Counted from the first letter of the stretch, positions 36,001 through 60,969 are shown. The stretch: 64,000 bases of DNA from Ciona savignyi (GCA_000149265.1 CH003412.1:3609254-3673253); one strand, 5' to 3'. Program-made: numbers and translations. The notes: generated from the sequence alone by a model not told the origin.

Positions 36001-36587
36001 AGGCAATATCTGTTAAGTGCCTTGCCCAAGGACACAACCGAATAGCTAGCAACCAGTTTTAAACCTCCAACCTAAACCACTTTCAGTTGGAAGGTGTCGC
36101 TCTAAACCACCAGGCTAACCAGTCGGACTGTAAAAAAGTATGGAACTGAGTACCATTAATATATGTAGTAACAAAATGTCTTGTAGTTTACCAGTCACCA
36201 AATGTTAAATACCTAATATTGCAACCTAAAGGCACTGCAAGTTCTGAGTAAGCAAAAACGTTGGCAAGTATTGGAATTACAGACAAACCAATTCTATCCT
36301 CCAATCGGGAACAATTTTAAGAGATACTGCACACTTAAATAAAGATTTTGATATTAGGTTAGTGTTAGACTGTTGGGGCGTTAACCTCAGGATTATTAAA
36401 TATGGAAAAACTACTTACAAAATTCAACAAGAACGTGTTGGTTTTCAGTGACAACTGCATCGAAATTATCGTTTGTCAAGATCAATACATTTTCTTCTTC
36501 CTGTACTTCTGGTATGGCATCTCGGTCATCTGCGCAAACAAACCCCACCAAAAAGGAAAACAGAACTAACTTGATTAAACTATTCAT
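29939..36587 (-). CDS. P4HB: Protein disulfide isomerase (PDI, P4HB) with duplicated active-site exons
   Basis: Canonical exons: 36419-36587, 35510-35707, 34913-35046, 34487-34624, 33610-33717, 33214-33339, 32888-33088, 32542-32662, 31718-31902, 31175-31294, 29939-30016 (525 aa). Layout is a-b-b'-a'-c. The signal peptide is [19 protein letters not shown]; the first active site is [18 protein letters not shown] with GYPTLKFF (cis-Pro loop); b has VVFGV and [10 protein letters not shown]; b' has [10 protein letters not shown] and [11 protein letters not shown]; the second active site is [14 protein letters not shown] with GFPTLKFF; an acidic c tail ends KDEL. The family makes, breaks and shuffles disulfides in the ER and is the beta subunit of prolyl 4-hydroxylase. 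Extra in-frame exons on the same strand duplicate each active-site exon and offer another tail; they are listed separately. Intron 1 carries a SINE. SUPT16H lies about 1.2 kb upstream on the same strand. Confidence 0.95.
30342..30694 (-). CDS. P4HB: P4HB alternative C-terminus, KSEL tail (3 exons)
   Basis: Three phase-0 exons lie between the last common exon (31175-31294) and the KDEL exon: 30659-30694 (12 codons, [12 protein letters not shown]), 30560-30598 (13 codons, [13 protein letters not shown]) and 30342-30497 (51 codons plus TAA). All have AG acceptors and GT donors where needed. The last ends GQAKSEL, a KDEL-like tetrapeptide. The tail is Pro/Glu/Lys-rich and replaces the acidic KDEL tail, giving about 576 aa. 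A minus-strand AATAAA at 30235-30240, about 100 bp after the stop, could end this transcript. Expression is not proven, but three phase-compatible exons and a retrieval-like ending are unlikely by chance. Confidence 0.75.
31375..31610. mobile_element. Small inverted-repeat element, hAT-like
   Basis: The ends AGAGCTGGGCGTAATTGAAG and (complement) AAGAGCTGTGCGTAATTCCA are inverted copies. The flanks GTAGGACT and GTAAGACT resemble an 8-bp duplication with one change but do not abut the ends cleanly. It lies in the P4HB intron between exons 9A and 10. Confidence 0.45.
31718..31902 (-). CDS. P4HB: P4HB exon 9A, a' domain active site CGHC
   Basis: Enters in phase 1 (first bases AT complete a Tyr codon) and leaves in phase 0. 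It carries the canonical WCGHC, the AKMDSTANE strand and the GFPTLKFF cis-proline loop. It is the distal member (relative to transcription) of the tandem pair with 32211-32389. Confidence 0.92.
32211..32389 (-). CDS. P4HB: P4HB exon 9B, a' domain variant with CKYS
   Basis: Tandem duplicate of exon 9A, 308 bp upstream in gene sense. The acceptor GCACAG|AT has the same phase 1 entry, and the donor AGG|GTCAGT has the same phase 0 exit. It encodes [29 protein letters not shown] and [15 protein letters not shown]. The thioredoxin-fold landmarks (APWC, the Lys-Asp strand, a cis-Pro in SYP) remain, but the second active-site Cys is Ser. CxxS sites in other ER proteins (for example ERp44) form lasting mixed disulfides instead of completing oxidation or reduction. 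Joining 9B to 9A would shift the frame, so the two exons exclude each other. Confidence 0.85.
35260..35463 (-). CDS. P4HB: P4HB exon 2B, a domain variant with CVHC
   Basis: Tandem duplicate of the CGHC exon at 35510-35707. The acceptor TTATCAG|AT has the same phase 1 entry. It encodes [30 protein letters not shown] and [12 protein letters not shown]. The only donor that restores frame to the next exon is ACGG|GCAAGC (35259-35258), a GC-AG type site, giving ...HYTG then GRQAADI. Read without splicing, the frame stops 17 codons later (TGA at 35210-35212). Compared with 2A, the active-site Gly is Val, the helix after it is different, and an extra Cys follows the cis-Pro loop. Only 46 nt separate it from exon 2A. 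Confidence 0.82.
35510..35707 (-). CDS. P4HB: P4HB exon 2A, a domain active site CGHC
   Basis: Phase 1 in and phase 1 out. It encodes [40 protein letters not shown] and LEYG. This is the canonical domain a exon. Confidence 0.93.
35831..36127 (-). mobile_element. tRNA-derived SINE in P4HB intron 1
   Basis: Full-length reverse copy with GGGTTAACACAC, GGAGCTATTGCAATGTGTTG, GCCTTGCCCAAGGACACAAC and a terminal AACCAGTCGGACT head. It is in sense with P4HB. Confidence 0.85.
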
Positions 36588-36900
36588 ATTGAAACAAACT
36601 GTGGGTCCACCGAGACTGGAATAGGCAAGTAACGAAAACTACTTCGACTTAAATCTGGAACGGACTGTCTCAGAGTTTCGTAAACTAAAGAGGGAAACAC
36701 ACCGTTGATCACCAACTCAAGCGTGTAACGTCCCCACGACGTGGCGCCCAAATCGCTGAGTCACACGAAACTCTTATTACGTCACAGTCGTGTGTTACTG
36801 TCTGATTGGATAACAGACTTGAGAAACGCTCGAATAATGCAGAGTCATAAAACACTTATGTAAACTGTTTGAAGGAGTCGGATAATCTTCAGTCCATGCG
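36588..36900 (-). promoter_or_regulatory. P4HB: P4HB upstream region with ER-stress-like palindrome
   Basis: The near-palindrome CCACGACGTGG lies at 36734-36744, about 147 bp upstream of the ATG. CCACG and ACGTG(G) are the cores recognised by ATF6 and XBP1 in unfolded-protein-response elements. A CCAAT (minus strand) lies near 36816, but not at the 9-bp spacing of a classical ERSE. PDI genes are induced by ER stress in many animals, so the site is plausible; function is inferred. Confidence 0.35.
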
Positions 36901-37773
36901 AGGCCGCAGGTGTTCATGTGTTATTAAATAAACGCTCTCCATCATGCATATGTTTTAACTCAATGTTTCTTTTGTACACATTAACGTGGATTCCAGTAAA
37001 CTCGACGTGTCCTTAACGGGAAATCAGTAATCAGCGACAATTAGTCAGAGCACAATCTTATGTATATATTTAGACCGCGACAACAAAATTGCCGCTTTAT
37101 AAAATAATTATAATTAGAAAAATAAGCCCAATTAAATCAACGTTTATAACCATACGTAGTCCTATCTGACATATGGTGTACATTTTCTATCGCCTGAAGC
37201 ATCTAATAAGATTGGAAATAGATCAGTTACATAGTAATGATGCTGATTCTGCGAAAAACTATACCGGCGGTTGGTAAAACTGGTATATTACTACCGTAGC
37301 CGACATTGCTTGGTGCTATAAACATGCGTTGGCATACAAAGAACTAAATGCTAACATTTATAACCTGGTTCTAAAATTGTTGAATAAAAACTAAGCATCT
37401 TTATTCTGGATATGCATGGTCAACTCCAACGTTTGTGATGAACTTAGGTTTTTATTTCAAAGGCGGCATAAAAAAACATGGCGTGATAAGGGTCAATCAA
37501 AGTTTCATTTTCTACAAATGTTCTTGATGTATGGTATGTTATTCATATTTTTTAATTACCATAAGGTACATATTTTACAATTTTATGGCAGTGGTTGTTT
37601 AAAAATTGGTCTGGATTTGGAACATCCATAAAACTGATGTCGGAAAACAACAAACTAGTAGCGTTCTACATCAAGACTTGATCAGTAATAAACTTGTCTG
37701 GCACAAATTTACAGTGGGCGGCATAGAACCTGCCCATAGAGTGCCGAGTGCAAAATGACAATTATCTGGGGGT
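36901..37773. other. Intergenic, P4HB to SUPT16H
   Basis: No coding exon seen. An open frame at 37416-37631 has no supporting features. It should include the SUPT16H 3' UTR at its right side. Confidence 0.45.
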
Positions 37774-51188
<13,415 letters not shown>

Positions 51189-51942
51189 TTTGGTTTAACA
51201 AAGTTGTCTACCAGGAGTGGAAACTTCTCCCAGGAGTCCGGGTAGGAAATAATTGTGCTCCAATTTTTAATTTCGTGTTATTTATATTTATTTAATATAT
51301 TTTTACCAAATTTTCAACAAACTTGCAGTAAGAATATGCTAAAATCGAGATGTTTTGTTCATTAATTATGTGTTGAATGTGATAACATTACCTAGAGCAT
51401 TTCTGGTACTGGTACATGAAACCAGAAAGTTTTGCACTTACACCATTGCCTATAGCGGAGTTTAAGGAAAAAACGCTGCATTGCTTCATACGCTACATTT
51501 TAATTATATGGCTGTTACTATTGAGCACATAAATTTAATGCCGTAAAGCTAAACGCACAAAAATGTGTTTAACAGACATTACTCAACGGTGCTATTCTTG
51601 CTTCCCACAGCATTTGTGTGTACAGTTCGCGGTAAAATATGTAATAAATCAGATGATATCTAAAATGCATGGAGAAATTAAAAAAATGAAAAATGAATTA
51701 ATATATTTTATATTAAAAAATTGTGCTTTTTGATACTTTATGTTAAATTTTAGTATTTTTATTGCGTTATGTATAGATAAAAAAACCACCATTTTTACGG
51801 AAGACTAACCTCTTCAAAAAGTCGATTACCTGAAATCACGCGACTATGACATCATATTAACAGGCAAATTTTAAACTTCCCGCTGAATTAATTAAATGAA
51901 AAAGCGTACTTACCAGTGGGCACGTAAATCAATTTTATCAAA
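51189..51942. promoter_or_regulatory. Divergent promoter region, SUPT16H / unrecognised gene
   Basis: A 754-bp stretch between two opposed start codons. No specific motif is called; the role is inferred from the head-to-head layout. Confidence 0.45.
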
Positions 51943-54900
51943 ATGGAAACGATTTCAGTCTCTAGAAAGTTGTTCGACGTCTCAACAGAAGAATTGGCTG
52001 AGAATATGGATTCTTCACTTGATGAAGCTGAAGTGTCGATAACAACGGAATATAGTGAAATTAAAAAACTAGAAAGTATGATCTTGTCCTTTGCAGTTGG
52101 TAAGTCGAATAAAATATTTTTGGCAATGGATTTTTATTATGCGTTTAACGGATGAAACAAATCACTTTCGGATACATCATTCAGTGTACGGTCGAATAGC
52201 TCGGTGGGTTAATGCGTTGCTTTTCAGCCGAAAGGTTGCAGATTCAAAACTGGTCGGTTGCGACCTTTGGCACTATACAGATAGTGCCCGAAAATACTTT
52301 TTATCTTATACAACACACTTTAAATATAGGTCCGGTAGTCTGGCGGTAGCCACGAGGTAATCTGACGAATGCTTGTGTTTTAACCCACTTTTTTTTCACG
52401 GGGACAAAAATAAATATTCTATTAAATAGCCCTTTTCTTTTTTAGACTACGTTTACGATTGGTTTCACAATACAATTTCTAACTATGCGGAAAATGCACA
52501 AGCGAAGATGAAATCTGGTTCATACGGCATTGCAATTGCTTGCTACAAAGACATACTGACATTTTTAGAGGTGGGCTATGACCTTATACGCCTGTTGACC
52601 TTAAACTCAGAATATTGTCTGATGCTCATATGGCATTGGTCATGCTGGCCTGACGGACAATGCCTGAAACCAGCGGATAAATGGGTTCTACTAAATTGAA
52701 GGAACGTGTGATTTATATATACATAACAAGCTGGAATAGTTTCGGTAACCCGACGGTGGGCGCGATGTGACCTGACGATTGCCAATCCCCTTGGTTTTCC
52801 CATTCACGGGGATAAAAATGAACCGTGTGTCATTTTCAACTTCGTTACGTGTTACCTTTTGGACACTTTAACCATTTAAAGTTTAAACCCATGGGTTGAA
52901 GCAACACACGTAAGTATTTTACCAAACGTCAAAACCGAAATATGGGCTGGTTTCGATTCACAAACCTTCGCACGAACGATCCGAAATGCTGGCAAGCCAT
53001 AATCGTAACAACATATATTAACATCGTAATTTACGAGAGTCGAATTTAGGACTCTGGGTTTACAATAAAGAAATTTCCAGACATCGGAGAAGTTTTGAAA
53101 GTAAAAAACGCAGTCCACGAACGAATATCGTTCTGTTATCTTTGTGCTGACAACGCAACGCTTGCACTGAGGCATATCCAACAGTTAAGTTGTTTCTTTA
53201 TGAAAAGACGTCCTTATAAATAATACACAATAATAAAGCTACATTTTTGGTAAACTAGTAAAACATTATAGTTTTCTGGAACATTTATCTCGGCTGTATC
53301 TTACTTTCTCTGTCTACTAATATGTAATTCATTTTACAATTTTAATGTTTCAGCTCTGGATTTTAATATATACATTACGAATTTTGCACACTGGTGTATT
53401 TTAATTTATACCTCCCGTGAACATTACGCACTTGCGCTGGCGCAAATGTACAGTTAAAACCGATTTTGCAGTTTGTGTTACATTAGATTGATCAAATAAA
53501 AGAATGTCGTTTGACAGTCTATGCTAGCGCAGAGCCAGATTCACAGAAAACGTTTCAATAACTCTCTGTATATTTATACTAAAATGTCCCATGCAGAAGC
53601 ATCGAGTGTGACCCAGGCGCTCCTTTGCCACATTTGTGGCATGCCATTTGCAACCGTCGTTTAGAAAATTGGAATGCAGCATTAAAATGCTTTACCATCC
53701 TTAACACTATGTACCAAGTGAACGAGCAAACATGTTTCTTCAGTAAATATGAGCAATCACAGATATGCAAGCTTTGGTGCTTGATTATGTATCAAGCGCA
53801 GCAACTAATTGGAAATATCAAGGTTCGTTGAGGCTTAATTGTATTTATTTAGTTACACATACGCGTTTTCGCTCCTTGACGGCAATTATGGAACACTGGT
53901 TTATCAGTTGGTAAAGTATTGTAACTTGGAAGCACATGTTTCAAATACTATGCTATATGTATATACGCGTTCCTATGGTGTCAATTTTTTTAAATTAGCT
54001 CAACTCTTATAAAAATAATGTTATACTTTACTCTATACAAGGGTATGCTAGTCAATACTAAGCAGTAGTAATTCAGTAAAAGTTATCTACCTAGGTGGCT
54101 TACTTCCCAATCAGCAATTATGCAAACAAAACTTACAGTGAAAAGGAGGCAACCCTCTCAATGCAATTCTTGCAAAGTTATCCTACATATAATTCAGTAA
54201 TTTTACCAGGTAGGTCTATGCTGCGTTTTGTAACGGTTCTGTTTTCAACATTTATTGGGCCGTGTGCGACTACTGCTATATAATTCGACAAAAAAAGTAA
54301 ATTGAACGTTGAAATAAGAGGTAATACGTTTAAAATCAAGTCTTTGGTTGGAGGAAAACAAGCTTGGTATAAACTAGTTGTTTGTAACGAACAGATCCGA
54401 CAACCATCCACATAGTCCCGACAGACAACGCAGATACCATGTTTGACCATCAAAAGTCGTATCAAGTTTGCGGTTTTATTCAGGCAGATAACGTGGCAAA
54501 ATATTTGGGAGATCTTCCAAAATACAACAATCACTTGACTCAAGAAACCACGAATTTGCAATCTTCAGCTGACCAAGAGTTCGCTTTAGAAAAATGGAAT
54601 GTAGTGGGATTGCTGAACAGTACAAATTATAAGGTGTTTTAGGGGAAAAAACACATCTAACATATTAATATACTTTACATATTTGTTTAAAGAAGTTATG
54701 CATTTTCTAATACGTAGACCTGTTAATATGTAAAGTAGTTACTTTCTTTACGATTACGAATTATTTCTTCCCCCACATTACGAACGAAATGGTTAATTCT
54801 TAATAATAGCCAAATTTTATATTCCACCTATTCTGTTTTAATTCGGAGTAAAGCAGGTTCATCCAGTATTAAGTCCTTTAGAATACTTCAGACATTTCCC

Positions 54901-56388
54901 GTAGACTTAATCCTAATTATTTTAGTTAAGTCAGCGTCCTGGAAAGGAAATTCACGAACATCTTGAACACTGCCTCAATCTGGTTGAAATTGGTGAATTG
55001 CGGGCCGCGTTACACCACATTCGATCTATTGCTGTTGATATGAGCATCCTTCCTTTGTTACCAGAGGAGAAATGGAGCGCGACCTCCGACGATGTCCACG
55101 AATCGTATGTTTTGTCTCTAGATAGCGCTGTTAAGGCCATTGATGTTCATTTCAAGGAGACAATGGCACAAAGACGCGGGGTTGGTAAGTTGTTGTTTAC
55201 AATGCTGCATAACCGAACATGTACATATTTTGTATTATGTTTCTCTATGGCACCGACGTGTGAATGATAGTTTAACTGCAATCGGCAACCTTGAGTTTGA
55301 AATTGTTGGCCGAGACAAGTTTAGTTTAGTTTATTTTTTGTTTAGGATATTCATCTTTATCCCCGTGAATGGGAAAACCAAGGGGGTTAACACACGGGCA
55401 ATCGTCAGATCACCTCGCGCCCATCGTCGGGTTACCGGAGCTATTGCAGTGTGTTGTATATGATAGACTTGTTCCTTCAATTTAGTAGAACCCATTAATC
55501 CGCTGGGTTCAGGCAATGTCCGTAAAGTGCCTTGCCCAAGGACACAACCGACTAGCTAGCGACCAGTTTCGCACCTGCAACCTTTCGATTGAAAGGCGAC
55601 GCACTTAACCGTTAGACCAACGGGCCGGACATTTCTACGATAAAAACACAATGCAGGACCTTTGATAAAAATTTGGAAAACGGGAAAAAAACTGCAAAAC
55701 GACAGTCGTTAGAACACGTTCAAAAACCAATCAATTACAACCACATCAGATCGATCTTTGAATCATTAACAATGACAGTTAATGTCTGCTTGTATCATAA
55801 TAGGCTTGCAATCTATCGTAAAGATTATAACAGCAAATCACAATTAAACTGTAGGCTTATATCGCGCGTTAGTTTTATGGCATTTCAAAACTTTCATATG
55901 CGAGTGCTGTGGGCTGTAAATCTTCTGTCTACCACACCCGTCTATGGTGCAACTACTTTAGTGGCGATATAGACATAATTGCACCCGTTTAATCCCGGAA
56001 ACAAACATTGCCTAAGCCGTTTAAAATCCAGTGGTAATTTTAGGTAACTTATTTACACAGAAGCTGATCACTGCCCTGGTGCTTCTGGTATTAAGGGCAG
56101 ACAGTGATTAATAATAACAATGGTACATCAATGAAAACAGCAAACTGCGTCGAGATTGACTGGATAGCAAAAGCTTCCGCAGTTTCCTTAATTTTGACAG
56201 TTATGTGATGACGTAACTTCCCACGTCACGCAGATCAGATCAAGCGCTGGCTGGAAGAATGCGAAAAGAAACATCGGCTGAAACGACGACTTAAACAACG
56301 ACAGAAGTCCGTGACGTCATCGTGTAAGAAAACACCGAAGCGAAAGATGCCGCTGAAAGTGAAACAACTGCGAAGCTACACGTCCTAA
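51943..56388 (+). CDS. Unrecognised 418-residue helical protein with basic tail (7 exons)
   Basis: Exons 51943-52099, 52446-52570, 53607-53822, 54095-54209, 54395-54633, 54935-55184, 56234-56388 keep one frame and end at TAA 56386-56388. The N-terminus is acidic and Ser-rich; the middle is mainly helical (AKMKSGSYGIAIACYKDILT, NWNAALKCFTILNTMY, HCLNLVEIGELRAALHHIRS), with spacing reminiscent of TPR-like helical hairpins; the last exon is strongly basic (KKHRLKRRLKQRQK, KKTPKRKMPLKVKQ), suggesting nuclear or nucleic-acid binding. No family was recognised and no function is assigned. The exon 3 start is the least certain border: TCGAG|TGT is the only acceptor found that keeps phase, and a stronger-looking CATGCAG 12 bp upstream gives a stop. 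SINEs sit in introns 1, 2 and 6. The gene is divergent from SUPT16H. Confidence 0.65.
52189..52424 (+). mobile_element. tRNA-derived SINE before exon 2
   Basis: Diverged copy with GCTTTTCAGCCGAAAGGTTG, ACAACACACTTTAAATAT and GCCACGAGGTAATCTGACGA. Its tail ends about 20 bp before the acceptor of exon 2 (52446). Confidence 0.75.
52626..52822 (+). mobile_element. 5'-truncated SINE
   Basis: Starts at the GGACAATGCCTGAA block (head missing) and continues to CCCATTCACGGGGATAAAAA. It lies in intron 2. Confidence 0.75.
55340..55628 (-). mobile_element. tRNA-derived SINE, reverse, intact
   Basis: Near-consensus full-length copy with head AGTTGGTCTAACGG-type sequence at 55610-55628 (reverse). Its open frame at 55331-55516 is a SINE translation. 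It lies in intron 6. Confidence 0.9.
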
Positions 56389-56840
56389 CATTATGCAATT
56401 GTATCCACACTCGCTTAAAAACCAACCCATCCGTCTCTTGTTTGTATTTTTTGTAAATTGCATTTACATATTTTTAAACACGTTTAATAAAATACATACA
56501 GCAGTTAAGAAATGATAAGCGCAATAATAGAAGTCTATCAGGTGAGGAATAATTAGTTTACATACAAGGTTTCTTTTAGAAAAAAACTGAGAAAAAACGG
56601 TTGGTGTTGTGTACGAATATCAAATAATTTGAGTTGGTGAAGAAAAGAATAGAACAGTGAGATGACGAAATGTTTTATGAAAATAAACTTGAACACTTTC
56701 GCAGCAATATTACCAGGCACACCACATAACTGTAGCAATGAAAATAAAACTCGTCAAACATTACAATATAAAATGTAAGGAATGGGAAGAAAATCAAAAC
56801 CTGATAAAATCTGAAAAAAAAATAAACTGAGTCTTGTGTG
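56389..56840. other. Convergent 3' region
   Basis: Short stretch between two converging genes, presumably both 3' UTRs. An AATAAA lies at about 56487-56492 on the plus strand, 100 bp after the stop of the upstream gene. Confidence 0.5.
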
Positions 56841-59800
56841 TTACCTCAGCACAACACTATTCAAGTAATGGTGTAATGTTGAATTTGCCAAAATCTGAAC
56901 GTGTTTATTGCCTGGCAATGACACATTATACACCGGTTGTTTTTGCATAGTTTTCCACTTCAAGCAGGCTGAACTACTGAACACATTGACAGTCCCATCT
57001 CCACTACCATCTACTATAGAAGGAGAATCATCGGGGAAAAGATCTTCATCATATATCAGTGTCTGGTGGAATTTTAAGTGTCAAACAAAATGTTTACTTG
57101 TTTTTTAAACTGCAGTCAAATCTTGTTACTATGCCACCTCGCTACTATACCACTTTTACAGTACAGTATATGGGTGACTCTAAATACCCAGTGTGGGCAG
57201 TGCATAAACAGTGTGGGCACACTTGAAACCCTTACCGTAACTCTGACCCTAACCCACACTGTGTATTTAGAGGAACTGCAGTATATTGTAGCCATTACTC
57301 TGCTACTTTACCTTAGTCCCAACAGGTGGTATAGCAACGAGATTTTAAGGTACTAACCTACGAATTATTTATAAATGTCATCAAGTTTAGTGGTCTTACA
57401 AAAGTGTTTACATTTATTTCCATATTTTAAAGTATAGAAAATCCAAATACTTTTCATCATAATATTAAATGACTTTAATTAAAGTTTACGCTTATAATGT
57501 GTGTACCGGAATTTAAAAACGTAAACATTAAACATAATATAAACAAACTCTGTGTTGCACTGAACTGGTATATAGCTTAATTTAGAATATTTTTTTAATA
57601 CTTAAAACAATCCTAGATAATCAAAACTAAATACTAATACAGATATTTTGATTTCTAGAGAATTTATAAATGCATGTAAAACCCAACATATTAATAGGTA
57701 GGCATATGACTAAAATTACTCATGCTAATCAGTAATTATCAATCCTTTTAGATAAATACTAATCTACAAATGTAAGCAATGTGCTTTTAGTTGGTATAAT
57801 GCTAAGTACAAATTCTGTCTATGGTTATTAATTATAAACAACATACCTCTGCAGTATTTACCATACTCGAGTAGACACAATGTACAGGTACATTGGGGGG
57901 AGTAAATGATCCTGTAGCATAACCGTTGTCCTTCCATAAGTCCCAGCAACCTTCACAGCCAATTCTTTTGAATAGTTCTTTATACTGGTGGACGGTGAAA
58001 TTTCGCTGCAAAGTTACAACGAGCAGCTGTTTGTCTTTCGGCCAAAGATCAGGCCTAGGAAGCACGAATGAAAACGCTGGTGCAGTTCGAACAGCAGAGC
58101 GAAGTTTTAGCTTCGGTAGAACCCAATCATGGCCCTCTGTTTCACCTGTATAAAGTACTCAATGCTTAATTGCTGAGATAGTTCTTTCAAATTTCTTTAT
58201 ACGTTATGCTGCATATTAAAATGGCATCGAGTTTTTTCCTTTACAAAAACTGGGGTAGAAACAGGACATACTAGTTTAGAATAAGTCAAAAATTAGCAGA
58301 AAAAATAATTTTGCTAAAAGAAGCAATGGATTCGATACTACAAATTTATACTGCTGCCATTAACATTTACAAGAAATTGTTAAATGGGTAAAAACCTGAA
58401 GTGGCAAGTACAGTTATATTTTGTATGATAGGGCATGCTTCCCAGGAAAGAAGCATATATGTAAAGTGGTTTTGTTACTACATAAATAATATATTTAGTA
58501 CGATAGACTGTAACTAAAACAAGATGATGCTTTATACATTGTTCTGGGAGCACAGGCAATGCTAATCAATAAATCATAACATAAACAAGTAACACTTAAC
58601 AAAAATAATTTTTATACAAAAGTAATAACGTAAACGAACATACAAAATAGAGTATTTGAAGTAAAACTTACCGGATAGTAGTGCTTTTAAAGATTTCATG
58701 GAGCCAAAATAAGGAGATGAAATTGACACAAATGAATCAATGTATTTGTCTTTCCAAGCCTGGGACTTTCGTTTTAGATGATAATACATGAACATGTTCC
58801 CCATACTGTGCCCAATCACTACCACTTTTCTGTTGTTGTTGTTTTTGTAAGTAGTTTCAATCAAAGTGCTCAAGTTTTTGAAGAACTTTTTGTGCTGTAC
58901 TGAAATTAAAAATTCAGTTAACCGAACCATAAAAATTCATAAAAATCATAAAAATTTACACATATCTGTATATTTTACATTAATTTAAGTATATAAAACG
59001 ACAGTACTTTAATAATACAACTGAAATAAAAAGTGCAAAACATTTAAACACACAAGATTTCTTTTAATATCATAGACAGTGTAAATTAGTAAAAACCACA
59101 TTTCACAATTTAAAGTAAAGTTAAAGAATCAATCAGTGTATAATTACATGGTGAGAGTCGCCAGTCGAAGGGAGCACCAAAGAGATCTTTTAACTTGGTG
59201 TATCCGAGATTACAAGTCATGTAATCAACAAGTGGTGCGAAATATAAACTTCCTGAAAAACAAGCAAATTAACAAAGACTTATAATAGTAATGTTTAGTT
59301 TAGTTTATTCATTTTTTGGCTCAGTTTTAACAAGTCAAATTATGACACAGGAACAGAAATAGACGGCAAAACGAACAGTCGTTAAAACACGTCATCTAAA
59401 AAAAAGGATATCATTTAATAAATATAGTTGACGCGGCTGCCAAACTTAAGCAAAAGAACAATAATAAGCAAACAAAATTTAATTAAGACCAAAACAATAT
59501 AATATATATTTTATGTTTGTAATAGGATGTATAAAGGTGGGAGGTGAGAAAATTTACAGAGCTTGTAATTTTATTACGTTTTAAAACAATAAATTTATAA
59601 ATAAACTGATTATTATAAAAAAATAAAAAAAAACCACCTACACGCTTTTAGGAAAATCTATTTTACATAGAAATAAGATTTTAGATACAGTAAGATTAAA
59701 AACAAAATTTTGTTATATTTATAATGAGATGTAAAATAAACTTTTTAAGGTTTAAAATTTTATTATTTTACATATTGGATAAATACTATAGAACTGCCAT

Positions 59801-60969
59801 AACATGTTATTAAAATTTAAAAAAAAGTTAAAATGGCTAATGAAAGTTCCATGTAAAAATTATGGCATAGAAAATTATATTACCAATTCCATATTTATCT
59901 TTATCAAGGTATTCGAAGGCATAGGTTGATCCAAATTGTGGCACTCTAGTTTGGACTCCATAATTATTTCGTACTTGCCTTGTTTCATTGTTATACAGCA
60001 TCCTGTATGATGTCATAATCATATGATTGTAGTCGTGTGATGCATGATCCAACACAAAAATAGGTTACTAATATTAATAATATGCGGCCTAGAAAATTTG
60101 ATTTACTTTTCTTTACAACCCTAAATGTTGGAAATTTTATCTCGAAGCTCTCAAAAATGGATAATTTCATTCTCTATTAATATATTTACCAGTAGTCTGA
60201 ATCATTTTCTGCTGTGGAACAGGAAAATTTACATTTTGTTTGGTTTGAATATGTGGTTAAAACATTCCTGCTTATAGTACAGAAACTGTCCACTTACTGC
60301 TAAAATTTATATAAAATTGTTTTTACTTTATAAAAAAATTGGCACTTACTTTATATTATCCACCCAGCAGTCTACTTCCCAGGGAACGAGTTGCTCAAGA
60401 TTTAGCCATAAACTGTACCAGTCCGACTGTTTAGAACACAATATCGAAACTACATCGGGTTTGTTTAGTTTGCCTTCCAGTTGGGAACCAAGCACACCAG
60501 GAACTAAGAGTTAAAAAAGGTTAAATAGATTATAGATACTGGTAATTAAAAATAACTAATTTAAAGAAATAATACATCATTATCATTATAAATACGCTGT
60601 ACACGGTTATTGTTTTCACCATTTTAATGCTAAAGTAATGAATGTAACTGATATTTAAATCAACATTTATACTGAAATTATACCTGCAATTAAAAGATAA
60701 ACCTGTAAATATTTTTACTGAAGATAATAATCAACACACTTTTTATTCACTTTTAAAGTACCACAGATGTATACAATTCAAAAACAAGATTACATACTCA
60801 TGACAATGGGTTTACGATTGTACTTGTTTGGAGAGACACAGCTTGACCTTTGGCTTTGCCCACCATACTTGTTCGGCTTTGTAAAAGTTTGCACATGTTC
60901 AGCTTGAGGAAATCCTTTGCAAAATACAGCAATAAATATAGTAATGGTATAAAATTTTAACAAAGACAT
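56841..60969 (-). CDS. PLA2G15: Lysosomal phospholipase A2 / LCAT-family enzyme (PLA2G15-like)
   Basis: Exons, 5' to 3': 60798-60969, 60350-60503, 59884-60002, 59148-59252, 58672-58899, 57847-58145, 56841-57062 (432 aa), all phase-consistent. Features in order: a signal peptide (SLLKFYTITIFIAVFC), PIVMIPGVLGSQLEGKL (oxyanion-loop region), LCSKQSDWYSLWLNLEQL, DCWVDNIKMLYN, GAPFDWRLSP, nucleophile elbow GHSMGN with Ser near 215, QAWKDKYIDSFVSISSP, SGDGTVN with catalytic Asp near 381, and NKHVQIL with catalytic His near 413. The family deacylates phospholipids and can transacylate ceramide in acid compartments; secreted LCAT is the close relative. The QAWKDKYI, WLNLE and DGTVN context fits PLA2G15 better than LCAT. 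An in-frame upstream ATG at 61014 exists, but a likely acceptor lies between; 60969 fits the signal peptide. Confidence 0.9.
57121..57345. mobile_element. CTACTATACCACC MITE hosting a nested MITE
   Basis: Outer element related to 39459-39575 (GTTACTATGCCACC... ...GGTGGTATAGCAAC). At about 57172-57276 it is split by a CTCTAAATA-type MITE (GGGTGACTCTAAATACCC... ...GTATTTAGAGGAACTG) flanked by an 8-bp duplication CAGTATAT. It lies in the PLA2G15 intron before the last exon. Confidence 0.65.
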
